The notes: generated from the sequence alone by a model not told the origin. 64,000 nucleotides of DNA from Syngnathus acus (GCF_901709675.1 NC_051088.1:12751693-12815692), one strand, 5' to 3'; numbered from the stretch's first letter, positions 1-14,667 are shown. Numbers and translations: made by a program.

Positions 1-1028
1 GCCATGAAAAGAAGAAAACAAGTGGGACTACAGATATGACGTGTGCGACTTTCCAAGACTGCTGAAGCTAAATTTCTTGGCTCTGTCTGCAAAGTCTGTG
101 AACGTGTTCTTGCTGACTGCATTCGCGTCATCGCTTGATTAACGTCTGACGTCAAAGCGTCAGCCGGACCAATGTTTACATCCTACAGTGGTGTGTTTTT
201 AACTGGATCCGCGAACAAGAGGCTGGCTATTGAAGAGACCACAAGCTGAAAAGCTCCATCAGCGGCCCATTAAGGTCCGTATGGCCTAACATAGTTTGTA
301 AGCAGTTGAATGGACGTTTTCTTTGCGTCTCCATTGTTTCTCCCCTCCCCCTACTGGCGAAGACGACGACGTTGGTTTGTTTTGGCCCTCTCGTATGAAC
401 GCAGTTATGCTGAATGATTCACTTATGGCAATCTTGATTGTAAACAACCAGTTCGCGTGAAATTTGCAGTTAAAGTGGTGCATAAGTGAGGACAAAAAAA
501 TGGAAGCTCGCGTGGACGTATGCATTGTGATTTTTACACGTCTTTCTAGCAATCAACCTGAAAGCTCCTTGAATGGATCGACGATTTACTGATCTAATGG
601 AAGAGCTTTGCAGGGAATTAGATCCCCTAGTAGCCTACTGACTTTATGTGATACCGCGAGACGATTTGGTCACAGCGCCGCGCCGTGGCCCCCCTTTTCC
701 ATTCCACCGATTTTTCATTTAAATAATCGACGCTAGATTTTATACACACGGATGGCGGTGTCGCACTTCGCGTCTGCATCCATATGCGCAACCAAACGGT
801 TCTATTCACATTCCTTTTTGTGTTTTATGGCTTTGCGATCAGCCTGTGCACCCTTTGATCTTTTGGTCCTGTTTGGTCCGGAGCGCTGCTGTTGTTTTTA
901 ACACCGCTCGGTAGCACAAAGGCTTGCATTCATTCACACCTACCCGCACTTGCGTTATGCTGCCAAAAGCAGAATTTCAACCTCAAGAGGATCCGAAACC
1001 TCTAATAAACGTGTCGAATGAATGTTAG
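1..1028 (+). promoter_or_regulatory. Upstream region and probable noncoding 5' exon of pcmtd2
   Basis: No coding exon is recognised here. A cyclic-AMP-response-type palindrome TGACGTCA lies at 147-154 and a CCAAT pentamer at 169-173. A splice-donor consensus AG|GTAAGA stands at 1028/1029. The pcmtd2 start-codon exon is entered through a pyrimidine-rich acceptor ending at 1282, five bases before the ATG, so a noncoding exon must lie upstream and this is the natural place. The transcription start cannot be fixed from sequence alone. Confidence 0.4.
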
Positions 1029-1239
1029 GTAAGAACATGGCGGGGGAGAGTCAGTTCGTGGAGCCCAGATTTCAAAGCTAACATGGTGAAGCTGCTATGA
1101 GCTGTTTGTTATGTTGCATGCAAATGAAATAAGTTGCCATCAGAAGTGAAGTCCAAGTGCTAATGCTTTTAAAAACCGATGCAAGATGTTTATCTTTTCT
1201 GTAAGCACCTCTGTAAAAACCTTCAAATCTAATTCCTAG

Positions 1240-3656
<2,417 letters not shown>

Positions 3657-3756
3657 GCAACCAGGCAGCAGAGACTTGAAGACAACCCCCCCCACCTACC
3701 CCCCCTGCAGACAGCAGGACAGCATGCCTGACATCTAGCCCTCGCTAATGGTAGAC

Positions 3757-3958
3757 CAGGGGTCACCAACTGTCATAATAATCATCAATGAGGATTTGAA
3801 TATCAACTCGCCACACTATTTCTATGAATCATTTCTGCAGCATTCCTAGGAAGTCGTAATGTCCCATCACTGGTGAGCCAGTTGTACAAGAGGCCCCCGG
3901 GCTACCTTGGTGCTTGGGGGCTGCCCGGTTTTCGTGGGCAACATGTTGGTGATCCCTG
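3757..3958. mobile_element. hAT-like nonautonomous element (MITE), 202 bp
   Basis: The ends are inverted: CAGGGGTCACCAAC on the left and GTTGGTGATCCCTG on the right. They are flanked by imperfect 8-bp duplications, TGGTAGAC and GTGTAGAC, as expected of hAT insertions. It lies in the 3' untranslated region of pcmtd2, upstream of the poly(A) signals, so it is probably transcribed as part of that mRNA. No coding capacity. Confidence 0.7.
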
Positions 3959-4063
3959 GTGTAGACTCTATTCAACAGTCCCATCTTGTTTGATCGATGT
4001 GCAGTTTTGATTTGCTGCTGAATGTACATGATCATTTTTGTATAATGCACCAGGAATGGTGTG

Positions 4064-4184
4064 AATAAATGGGTTGTTGGTTTTTGTAAATTGAGCTGTA
4101 TTATTGACTGCTGTAATAAAGTGGATTCGACTAAAGTAAATAGTTCCATTATTGGGGGTCAGCAACAACTGTTCTGGAAATAAA
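4064..4184 (+). terminator. Poly(A) signals of pcmtd2
   Basis: Three AATAAA hexamers at 4064-4069, 4115-4120 and 4179-4184 follow the pcmtd2 stop codon by 0.4-0.5 kb. Any of them could end the transcript; which is used cannot be told. Confidence 0.6.
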
Positions 4185-4199
4185 TTCTTTAAACACAGC

Positions 4200-5742
4200 T
4201 CAAATAAAAATGTCCGTCATTATGACGCGATACGGTTAGCAAACGTATTTAATGTCAAACACAAAGTGCGCAAAGGCTCAAATATGCAAAATTACATTTG
4301 GGCACATGGTTAGGGTTGAGGGATTTGAAAAGTAAGTGGATTCTGTTGTTTTTTTACCGTGGTACCGAATCAGTATCGAGAACCGTGGAAAATCACCAGG
4401 TATTGGTACCAACTACTGAAATTCAGGTATCGTGACAACCTTGCAAAGAAGTCAAAAGCTGACAAAACTCATTCCAGTTTTCGATTGATACTCATTTTTT
4501 ATAAGCTGACTAAATCTGACATTTGTGAGAGTTCTACGCAATACGAGTATCATAAAAACATTTGATTAGTATTGTGTTCGCTATTCATTTTTAAGACTCA
4601 TTTTGACTCATTGTGAACAATACAAAACAATGTCATCAGGTAACTTTTGTATACAGTATTAGTAAAGTGACAAGTGAAGACTTGCAGCAAGCTAACCTGG
4701 AAAAATGATTACATCCTCTTCACATTTATACATCAACTAGACGACAATCGATTACAGTTTCACCTCTGACTCTTGACCTGTTGGAATGTCTGGAGGAATA
4801 TGAAAGAGGGAAATGCTTAACTTAGCAAACAGGGAACAGCAGTCTCCACAATGTTTTGCTTCTGTCAAGCATAAACAGAATAATAACTCAAACTTAGCTC
4901 AATAGTGTTTGTTTTAGCCTTAAAATATGTAACATGATGAATGCTAGTATTTATATTTAGCAAAAACAATTTTATGAACATGCTTCAAACAGCGTTATAA
5001 CCTCAGACAGGTTAATTGAATATTTATCTCATTACAATGGCACTTGTCAGTGGGTGAGACAAGTGTCAATTTTGTGTCGGAAAATTCTACAAAAAGTATT
5101 TGAACACAAAGTCCATGTTGACGCGCATCACAGCTTGCTGACCAATTAGTGTGTCCACTGTAAAAAGTGCATTTTTCATCACGGAGTACATATTGGTCAT
5201 TTGGAACAATATTGAGCTGGGAAGCTTTCAGTTGCAATATCTATTGTACGCCCCTCTTTGCTTTCACTTTGACGTTCATCACTTGCATAGAGACCACCTT
5301 CGTGCCAACCAGGATGGCTGACCCAAGTGGGCTCTTTCAGCTGGACGTCACCCATAGCGCATGACTAACTGCGTGGAACACAACTGGCCTCACCTCGATT
5401 CATTATTCTGTGGAATGTGCCGAGCAAGGGATATTTGAACTCTTAGGACAAATTGCCATTTGGTTTCTTTACCTTAAGAACTTTAAAGTTGTTCAGTAGA
5501 CTGTTGCACACCGTGGCCACGAGTCCTTGTGTTGTGATGAACGTTCTTTAAATATACTCAAAGATTAAAAAGCATCTGATAGTAGCAAATAGTGGTTACA
5601 ATTCATTTTTTCCCTACAAAGCAGCATTAATGTTTATACTTTCTTGTGTCTTTTGCAGATTTCACCATAGTGTTGCCTTGGGCAGGATAAAAAGCATTCT
5701 CCTTTGAGCTGCACAGCAGAGGTTGATAGCAGGGCGCAGCTT
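4200..5742. other. Intergenic space between convergent pcmtd2 and kif3b copy A
   Basis: AT-rich and without a supportable gene. The stretch about 4350-4445 repeats variants of GGTATCG/TGGTACC and resembles a decayed DNA-transposon terminus. The part next to 5743 should be the 3' untranslated region of the minus-strand kif3b, but no clean AATAAA was found in that orientation. Confidence 0.4.
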
Positions 5743-8700
5743 TCACTTGGGCACCAGCCCACGGGATTGTGGATAAATTGGAGAGGGTGGATTGTGAACA
5801 TTGAATGAAGAAGTCCAAGTGTTTGATTGCTTGCCTGTTCTTGGTCGACTGAATGACAAGAAAGCAATTTAATCAATGAAACCTCAACATGAAGACATTT
5901 GAATGAATGAAGTGTTGTTTGTTTGTGCAACTTACGCCGATTTTGGTTTCCTGAGACTTCCACTGGCACTGGCGGGAGGTGCAAAGCTGCTATTAAATCC
6001 AGAGGCATCAACCTGAAGATCGGCCTCATTCTTCAACGCGTCTTCCAGAGCCGCCGCTACCTTTGGGGCGATAACTGGCCGCTGATAATCTTTGGTGGTC
6101 CGCGATGGCATTTCCATGCCCAACAGAAGGATGTTCTCAGCCTGGTGGATGTGACAAAAACAAACCGGGAACATGTCTTGTGCCAACTATGACACAATTT
6201 GAGAAATCTGCGCAAAAGTAATTTTTTGTTGGGTTACATTTCTGTATTGTGGATTCTAACGAAGCTCGTCCCCAAATATACGCGCGTTTTTAAGCAAATG
6301 TTCTCATTTAACTGAACAACTTACTTTATATCTCACGTCAGGGCTATCCTTCATGGCCATCCGAGCATGGTTACTGAGAGGCCTTCGGAAACCAATAGCG
6401 GACTGCGGCCTGCCCATCATCTGATGTTCACTGCAAACAAACAAACATACAATGAGACTAAACAAATATTCCCTTGTACATAATTACATTTTCTTTATTC
6501 AAGTGGACAGGCTGTTAATGTGTGCATGGTATCTAATGCGATAACTCACTCCTCAATATGTGTGATGGGCCTCATCTTCCAGTATTCATCCTCGTCGTCG
6601 AAGAAAGCCCTGTTGACTATTTTGTTCTTCTCTTCGAATGGAATGAAATTCTCAATGATCAGATGCCTACAACGCAAAGAATTACACAAAGACAATGAGA
6701 AAGTAGAAGTTGCATGGGTAAGTGCAGACTTCATACTTGAGTTTAAGGTCTCTGGTGAGCTCATTCTGGGTCTGTTCCAGCTCCTGGCGCTCATTGATGT
6801 GCGCTTCCTGGATGTCGTGGATTTCTGCCTTCACTGCCTGCAGTTTGGCAAACAACTGGAGAGAAAAACAAAGAAGCCGAGAAAGGTTGACCTGAATCAT
6901 TCTTGGAGTCAAAGCTGCAGTGGCTACCTTTTTCAGTTTCTTGGTTTTAATGTCGACTTCCTGTTGCAAAGAACTGTACGTCTCCTTCAGCTCCAGAGTT
7001 TCCTCGTCTCGACACTCCATTTGTTGTTGCATCTCTCGCTCTTTCCGTTTCTAGAAACAGAAGAAAATGAACCGACCCAGACAGAAGCTTATTCCAGATT
7101 CCACATTTTCAATTTAGCATAAAAAAGACGATGCAGACGTCATGCAACAGGATGACGTTGCATGCTTAAGCTTCTATCGAGACCTCACATGGTCGTTGAT
7201 GGATAAAGTCAAATTTATTGTTCTTACTTGTTCAGCAATTTCCTGTCTTTTCAGCTCCAGCATCTTCTGCTGCTCATTGGTATGATCTACAATGTTCTTC
7301 CCTCCAACTAAAAGTTTACTTTCCATGGCCTGGAAGGAGTAAAAAAGGGGGAAAAAAATTATGAAATCAACCGCAACGCCTCATTACACCAGAGAATGGT
7401 TTGAATGAGTCCATGTTCGCTTACCCGAACTTTGGCTGACAACATGTCTCCTGCTTCCTGCTCTTTCTTAAGGTCTTCCATTTTCTTCTGCTTCTCCTTC
7501 AGGAGTTGAGCTTTCTCTTCAGCCACCAGGCTGTGATCCTCCATGATGGCTTTCCTCTCCCTCTCCAGCTTCTCCTGCTGCTCCCGCCAATAATCAATTT
7601 TGTTGTCGTCCACTTCGTCATCCTCTTCGCTGGCTTCTTCGTGACCGTCGCCACTGCTACAATCGCCCCTCCTCTTATGCCTCCTCTTGTTTTTCTTTCC
7701 TGTACGCCTCTCGAGTTGCGCCTTCAGTTTTGCAATCTCCTCTTGAAACTTTCTGAGCAAAGCATCTTTGGGGTCCTCATTGACACGGGGCTTATTCTTG
7801 ATGTTCTTTGCCCTGTTTGAGTAGCGTAGCGTGGTTAAAGTCTCTTCCACGTTGTAAGATGCCGGGCCAATGTTGGCGACCATGACAGTGCGAGCGTTGC
7901 CTCCAAGAGAGTCCTGCAAAAGTCGGGTGAGTTTAGAATCTCTGTAAGGGATGTGGCTGCTCCTCCCGTCCACCAGAGCCGATATGACATTCCCTAAAGC
8001 AGAAAGTGACAGGTTGATTTTTGTAGCTTCTTTCAGCCGCTCCCCCTGAGCCCCGGTCTTGGTCTGCCTTTCACTACCGGCTAGATCCACCAGATTGAGT
8101 TTGCCAACTCGGATGTGGTTCTCCCCATCCGGCCCCAGTTCACTGCATTCTACAGTGATGACAAAGATGGCGTGAGAACGGGAGCTGTGTTCGTTCATGT
8201 TGGTCGAGCCCACTGAGCGATTCTGATTGCCCACGTTCATGACATTTTCAATTTCCCGCACACTCTTGGTGACAAATGATGACAGGTCCTTAACATAAAC
8301 GCCAGTGTCCGGCCTCTCTCTCAACTCCAAACGTCGAGCTTGGTCCTTGGAGAGTAAATCTCTGATCTCCTCTTGATAGATCTCCAGATATGATGCTCGC
8401 ACCAGATACTGCTGATTCTGAGATCTTGAAATGTGAGTGAAGATGTGGTCAAATGAGTTGGGGATAACTCCTCTCCTTTCTGGGTCATTTCTTACACCCT
8501 CCATGGTGTATGTTTTCCCTGTGCCTGTTTGCCCATAAGCAAAGATGGTTCCGTTAAATCCTTGGAGAACGGAATCCACAAGGGGCCTAAAGGTTTCATC
8601 ATATAAATCTAGTTGCTTTGAATTGCAATCATAGACTGAATCAAATGTGAAAACTTTGGGCAGTTCACCAGCAGAAGCTTCCCTGGGGTTCCGGACAATA

Positions 8701-8822
8701 ATTTGACCAAATCTGACATCAACAGACACCACACACTCATATGTGGCTGCCAGTTCTTTCTCATTCATGGGGCGACAACGGACCACTACTTTCACTGACT
8801 CCGAACTCTTGCTTTTGGACAT
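5743..8822 (-). CDS. kif3b: Kinesin-2 motor subunit KIF3B, copy A
   Basis: Eight coding exons on the minus strand: 8822-7425, 7329-7228, 7050-6928, 6855-6737, 6666-6550, 6430-6325, 6141-5936, 5848-5743, all GT-AG and in phase; about 758 residues against 747 in human. KIF3B is a plus-end microtubule motor that works with KIF3A and KAP3 in intraflagellar and axonal transport. The motor domain is whole: P-loop GQTGTGKT at 97-104, switch I NEHSSRSH, switch II DLAGSE, neck linker [18 protein letters not shown]. An acidic/basic hinge and a long coiled coil follow (exons 2-5), then a tail ending [10 protein letters not shown] as in KIF3B, not KIF3C. The start is [10 protein letters not shown]; the in-frame ATG 24 bases upstream is not conserved in the family. 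A 5' exon border (CAG|GTTCTG) lies at 8927/8926. This is the more conserved of the two copies. Confidence 0.96.
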
Positions 8823-8926
8823 GATGTGGACCAGAGGATTACACACTCAGTTTGATACACAGTTCCTTCTGTTTTTCAAGCAAGGTGTCAGGGAAATCCT
8901 ACCAACAGAATCATCGACATCAGAAC
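8823..8926 (-). other. 5' untranslated part of the kif3b copy A start exon
   Basis: On the minus strand an acceptor ending ACAG precedes GTTCTGATGT at 8926. The plus-strand kif3b copy has the same border and the same first bases (GTTCTGAT at 11440), so this is a shared, ancestral 5' UTR splice junction. The matching noncoding first exon further upstream could not be placed. Confidence 0.6.
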
Positions 8927-9828
8927 CTGTTGGCACAAACAACAACAGATGTTAATGACGGCCAATGTGTTGACATGGTAGCCAGCAATAAACATTGTCA
9001 TTAAAAGGGTATATTTTGGTTGTGGTTCAGTTTCAACCGATTGCAATGGAAAGCCAAAGTGCTGCAAAACCACAGCAATGTCGCAAGCAATGACTGCGAT
9101 AAATCTGGTGACAGCAGCATTTAAACAAAGCACTGATAGTTAGGGTTGGGTGGGGTATAAATTACGGGCATCTTCATAAAATAAGATCAATAAACGGTAA
9201 CAACTTGCTAGCGTCATTGATCCGTAAATGTTGATTCTACTAGCACGGCATGCAATTGGATCGTACTGTACGGCATCATATTAAAGTTAGTAACAATCCC
9301 GTAACTTGCCGGATCGACGAACAGACGCAAGCTAAAATTAACTACAGCCCCACCATGAGACGACAAAATCGACCAAGCAGCAGCAAACACACAGGTAACC
9401 TAGGCTACAAGTCTTATCGCAGCTTTTTCCTTGCTGCAGAACCGAATAATCGGATACATTCACCATATCACCAAACGAATAAGAAACATTTAAGGCGTTT
9501 AGAACCTCTGCATCGGATACATACCCTTCCCTAAGTTATTTAACAAAAAAAGTTACGTTAAAAAAAAAAAATGCAGCTTCGTTCCTTAGCTAATCCGATA
9601 CTGTTAGCCACTGGCTCATTGCCACAATGGTCCGCGTCTGAGTTGCCACATCCGACTGCCACATCCCCCAACTGAGTGAACATGAAAGGCAGTTTACACA
9701 GTTAAAAGTGACGGTCTACATTTAAAAAGAATTAAATATACTCCATGCACCTGATTATCTTAAAATACATTCTTATTTCTGGTAGTTTGTGAATGCTGAC
9801 AACGATTCTTTAAAAGCATCTTTTTTTT

Positions 9829-9841
9829 GTTGTCTGGCAAC
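9829..9841. promoter_or_regulatory. RFX X-box candidate (proximal to kif3b copy A)
   Basis: GTTGTCTGGCAAC fits the RFX consensus RYYNYY-N(1-3)-RRNRAC with a one-base spacer and near-perfect dyad symmetry. X-boxes mark promoters of ciliary genes, which suits an intraflagellar-transport motor. It is about 0.9 kb from the copy A 5' UTR junction. Confidence 0.5.
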
Positions 9842-10214
9842 CGTGGCTCGGCATATGACTATCAGATGGTTTGTCTATAACAGGCAAACCATAACATAAG
9901 CAACGCGAACAAACCTAAAATTTGACTAGTAATACGCGTATTTAGTGAACAACAGGCTGTATAGTCCATTTTAGAGGTAAATTATATATGAATGGCGAAT
10001 TTAAATTGCAAAAGCAAATCTAAATTGATACTGAATATGACAAATATTAGTTATATAGTGTATTGCTGTAAAATACCTACATTACTCAGATAGACTCGCG
10101 TTTATTTTCCCGGAAAATGACGTGCAGTAGACGCATTCCTCAAGAGATTAAGGAAAAGCAATCAATGGCAGAGCCACGGCTCTACAGTTTGTACTTTTCC
10201 TTCCTTGCTTTCTT

Positions 10215-10252
10215 CCATCCATCCATCCATCCATCCATCCATCCATCCATCC
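10215..10252. repeat. (ATCC)n microsatellite
   Basis: About nine tandem ATCC units in the spacer between the two kif3b genes. Confidence 0.95.
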
Positions 10253-10669
10253 TTTTTTTATTGTTCAAAACAAACTAGTGTGTAGGAGCTGCTCTAAGTT
10301 GAATCACAATTACATTACTATGAACTAGAACTACTACAACTACTACTACTACTAAATTGATGAAATGACAATAAGAAAAGTGGCAAGCAGAAGCTTATCA
10401 TTGAAAGAGACTACACGTAGTCTCCTTATAGAACTATAGTTCCTGTTAGTTGTGTTGATGCTGAAATATTAGTGTTCCAATTACTTGTTGGGGGTAATAA
10501 AATAAAAACTTTATTCAAACGGGCACCTACTTTATCCCCACAAGAAAAAAACCATCTATCTAGCTTATCTATCGTTCCTGAAGTTAGGGATTCAAACCGG
10601 AAGTGATAAGTGAATCAGCTTTTTAAAATGTACATTTCGCTGTAACTAAGAGTCGAACCCCCCGTCGGT

Positions 10670-10683
10670 GTTGCTATAGTAAC
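10670..10683. promoter_or_regulatory. RFX X-box candidate (proximal to kif3b copy B)
   Basis: GTTGCTATAGTAAC fits RYYNYY-N2-RRNRAC. It lies about 260 bases upstream of a splice donor (CAG|GTAAGT at 10940/10941) that probably ends the noncoding first exon of the plus-strand kif3b, so it is in promoter position for that gene. Confidence 0.6.
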
Positions 10684-10799
10684 AAGTAACAACGCTGATG
10701 TCCTGACGTTTTTTTAGAAAGAAAGCCGAACGTCAGAAACGCCCGCGATAACATTTGACACGGTTGACTGGTTTCGTCAAATGAATGGCCAAATACCTA

Positions 10800-10940
10800 T
10801 GGGGTCACGTGATAGATTGCGGACAACGTAAACCTTGTTGGGAAGGTTTATTGCCGGTGACTTTTAAAAATTCGTGCGAATAATAAACAATGACACGCAA
10901 ATATAGACTAAAAGCAGTACAAGTTTACCTACACGTTCAG
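10800..10940 (+). other. Probable promoter and noncoding first exon of kif3b copy B
   Basis: A strong donor, TTCAG|GTAAGTTT, stands at 10940/10941, and the next acceptor is at 11438-11439 just before the start-codon exon. A CACGTG E-box lies near 10806-10811. The 5' end of the exon is not defined. Confidence 0.45.
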
Positions 10941-11324
10941 GTAAGTTTCAAATTTTGTGTTAGCCAAATTATTTATTAGTGCGTTGTAAAGCTCAACGCA
11001 AGATAGTGTGCATGCATCGTTTGTGTGTGTATGTACCGTGTGACCCATCTACTGAAAAAATCTCTCATAAAATGTTAATTATAGGCCTTAAATTTTCCAA
11101 AGTGTACTCTGGGAGCAATAGAAAAAGTCCAAGTAATTGGTCCCAAGTGGTAAAACCATAGAGTAAGTTTTATATGTTGAGGTCGCTTGGAATTGCTCCA
11201 TTTAACACCATGAAGTTTATGGTTAAAAAAGGCAAAATATAGAATTTGGACAAAATGTATGATATGATACACCGACTCAGTGAGCAATTTGTTGATTGTA
11301 GTGACACCAAGACCATCTTTGCTG

Positions 11325-11326
<2 letters not shown>

Positions 11327-11376
<50 letters not shown>
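11327..11376. repeat. (TTA)n microsatellite
   Basis: About 16 tandem TTA units inside the 5' intron of kif3b copy B. Confidence 0.95.
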
Positions 11377-11378
<2 letters not shown>

Positions 11379-11534
11379 AGCTTGACTGTTGCTAATAACA
11401 GTTTTTACATATGACAAGTTTTCTTTGTTTCTTCAGCAGGTTCTGATCTGTGCTTTCGGCTGGTGAGATTTCACTAGCAGGGCATATGATACAGCTTGCT
11501 AACCTGCACGTGTTGACCATCCCCTCCGTTCAAA

Positions 11535-14500
11535 ATGTCCACTAACTCGGAGTCTATAAAAGTAGTGGTGCGTTGTCGTCCTATGAATGAGAAAGAACGG
11601 GCGGCCACGTTTGACAGTGTGGTCTCAGTTGATGTCAAATTGAGACAAATTATTGTCAAGAACCCGAGAGACTCTTCATCTTGCAAGTCCTCAAAAGTCT
11701 TTACGTTTGATTCGGTCTACAACTGGAAGTCAAAGCAAATCGAACTCTACAATGAGAGCTTTCGGCCGCTTGTGGATTCCGTTCTCCAAGGATTTAATGG
11801 AACCATCTTTGCTTATGGACAAACCGGCACAGGGAAAACATACACCATGGAAGGTACAAGAAATGATCCAGAAAGGAGAGGAGTTATCCCCAACTCATTT
11901 GACCACATCTTCACTCACATTTCAAGATCTCAGAATCAGCAGTACCTGGTGCGAGCATCATATCTGGAGATTTATCAAGAAGAGATCAGAGATTTACTTT
12001 CCAAGGACCAATCGCGGCAACTTGAGCTGAGAGAGAGGCCGGACATGGGTGTTTATGTGAAAAATCTGTCCTCCTTTGTCACCAGGAGTAAAGAGGAGAT
12101 TGAAAATATTATGAACGTGGGCAATCAGAATCGCTCAGTGGGCTCGACCAACATGAACGAATACAGCTCCCGTTCTCACGCCATCTTTGTCATCACTGTA
12201 GAATGCAGTGAACTGGGGCCGGATGGGGAGAACCACATCCGAGTTGGCAAACTCAATCTGGTGGATCTAGCCGGTAGTGAAAGGCAGACCAAGACCGGGG
12301 CTCAGGGGGAGCGGCTGAAAGAAGCTACGAAAATCAACCTGTCACTTTCTGCCTTAGGGAATGTCATATCGGCTCTGGTGGACGGTAAGAGCAGCCACAT
12401 CCCTTACAGAGATTCTAAACTCACCCGACTTTTGCAGGACTCTCTTGGAGGCAACGCTCGCACTGTCATGGTCGCCAACATTGGCCCGGCATCTTACAAC
12501 GTGGAAGAGACTTTAACCACACTGCACTACTCCAGCAGAGCAAAGAACATCAAGAACACACCGTGCATCAATGAGGACCCCAAAGATGCCCAGCTCAGGA
12601 AATTTCAGGAGGAGATTGTAAGACTGAAGGCACAACTGGCGATGCGTATTGGAAGGAAAAGCAGGAGGAGAAAGAGGAGGGCTGGTGAGGATCTGGAAGG
12701 GCAGAATGCAGATGACGACGACGAAGACGACAATGAGGACAACAAAAGGGATTATTGGCTGGAGCAGCAGGAAATGCTGGAGAGAGAGAGAAACGCCATC
12801 ATGGAGGATCACAGCCTGGTGGCAGAGGAGAAAGTTCAACTACTTCAAGAGAAGGAGAAGAAAATGGCTGACCTGAAAAGGGAGCAGAAGGAGGGAGAGC
12901 TTCTGGCAACCAAAATTAAGGTAATATTCACAGATCACCTGTTTTCTGAGTTTGGTCATGTGACCTTCACAACTTGAGCCGTGATTGGTCGTTACCTGGG
13001 TGAGCTCACGTGATGTCAATTTCAGTTGACAGAATGTGACAAAATGACCGCCCCCTGAGATTGATTCCACAAAATCAACATTCATCAGAATGCCACGTTT
13101 CTTTCACTTGAATGAAATCTAATGTAGTCAAGAGTGTATTTGATGCCAGTTATAAATGTAATATGTACCCAAATTAGTAATTTGTCACAAAAGTAAAGGA
13201 CACCTGTTTTTTGCCTTGCAGACAATGGAGAGTAAACTACTTGTTGGGGGGAAGAACATTGTGGATCATACAAACGAGCAGCAGAGGATGCTGGAGTTGA
13301 AAAGACAAGAAATTGATGAACAGGTACGTATGACTACCTCACTAGTTAAAAATTCAATTCTTCCTACCTTGCATCTTCTCAGTCCAGACGTTTTCGGTCG
13401 ACGTGTACAGGAGCATCTCCTTTTATCAACAGAAACAACCCCTTTGTTTTTCTAGAAATCGAGAGAGCGAGAGATGCGTCAGCAGGTGGAAAGTCGAGAC
13501 GAGGAGAATCTGGAGCTAAAGGAGACCTACACTTCTCTTCAGCAGGAAGTTGACATAAAAACCAAGAAAGTGAAAAAGGTATATTAAGTTACTATATGGT
13601 TCTACTTTCTTGTTTGTGAAATCTGTGCAATTGAGGAGTCCTGCGTTTGATCCTGCCCTTCAGTTGTTTGCCAAACTGGAGGCTGTGAAGGCAGAAATCC
13701 ATGACATCCAGGAGGCACACATCAGTGCGCGCCAGCAGCTAGAACAGACCCAAAATGAACTTACCAGGGACCTAAAACTCAAGTATGTTCGTCCTCATGC
13801 ATACTTGGACTCGTGACGTTGCATGATGCTGAAGTCTTTTTTTCCTCATGGTCCATATTTGATTGTTTTCTTCTTTTAGGTCTCAGATGATTGATAATTT
13901 TATTCCACCAGAAGACAAGAAGAAAATAATCACCAGAGCTTATTTTGACGAAGAGGATGAATACTGGAAGATGAAGCCCATCACACGCATTGAGCAGTAA
14001 GTCCCATGATGCAATACACAGTCTTCACTTTATCAACTGTTTAGCTTATAGCTACACATTTGTGCTCAGTGATCCTCGGATGATGAACAGGCCTCAGTCT
14101 GCCATTGGATTCAGAAGACCTCTGAGTCACCATGCCCGCATGGTCATGATGCTCAGCCTTGATATGAGATACAAAGTAACTGTACTTTACACCCCTCTTT
14201 CAATCCTTATATTTTTTCAACACGACTCAAACAAAATTCTCCCTCATGTACCTGCTTTGGCTTTTGTCACATTGTCAGGCTGAAAACATCCTCTTGCTCG
14301 AAATGGATCTCCCGTCTCGAACCACCAAAAACTACCAGCAGCCAGTAATCGCCCCAAAGGTGGTGGCAGCTTTGAAGGATGCTCTGAAGGATGAGGAGGA
14401 TCTGGAGGTGGATGCATCGGGGTTTGATGGTAGCCTTTCACCTGTCGCCAGTACAAGTGGAAGCATCAGGAAACCAAAGTCTGGGTAGGTCAAAGAAACA

Positions 14501-14667
14501 CACTCTCGTTAATTATAATAGTTAATTCATTTCACTCTTTCGCATGACTTTCATCCTTTAGTCGACCAAGATCAAGCAAGCAGTCGGGCACTCGCACGGC
14601 TTCTTGCAGCCCTCACAGTCTTACATCTCCAATTTACCCACAATCCCGTGGGCTGGTTCCCAAGTGA
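11535..14667 (+). CDS. kif3b: Kinesin-2 motor subunit KIF3B, copy B
   Basis: Eight coding exons: 11535-12920, 13222-13323, 13456-13578, 13664-13782, 13880-13996, 14070-14175, 14279-14484, 14562-14667; about 754 residues. Exons 2-8 have exactly the lengths of copy A (102, 123, 119, 117, 106, 206, 106), so the two genes are duplicates. Motor landmarks are present: GQTGTGKT at 95-102, switch I NEYSSRSH, switch II DLAGSE. The tail ends [10 protein letters not shown]. This copy drifts where copy A is conserved: neck-linker region [18 protein letters not shown] against [18 protein letters not shown], and [10 protein letters not shown] where family members read [10 protein letters not shown]. No stops or frameshifts are seen, so it is probably functional but under weaker or altered constraint. 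A 5' UTR acceptor is at 11438-11439. kif3b or a numbered paralogue name would both fit. Confidence 0.93.

Larger units (their letters stand above)
8927..10860. other. Shared upstream region of the head-to-head kif3b genes
   Basis: It lies between the 5' ends of the two divergent kif3b genes. No coding exon is recognised. It contains two RFX-type X-boxes and an (ATCC)n microsatellite, listed separately. A CCGGAAA ETS-type core and a TGACG half-site occur together near 10110-10125. The transcription start of the minus-strand copy is not resolved. Confidence 0.5.
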
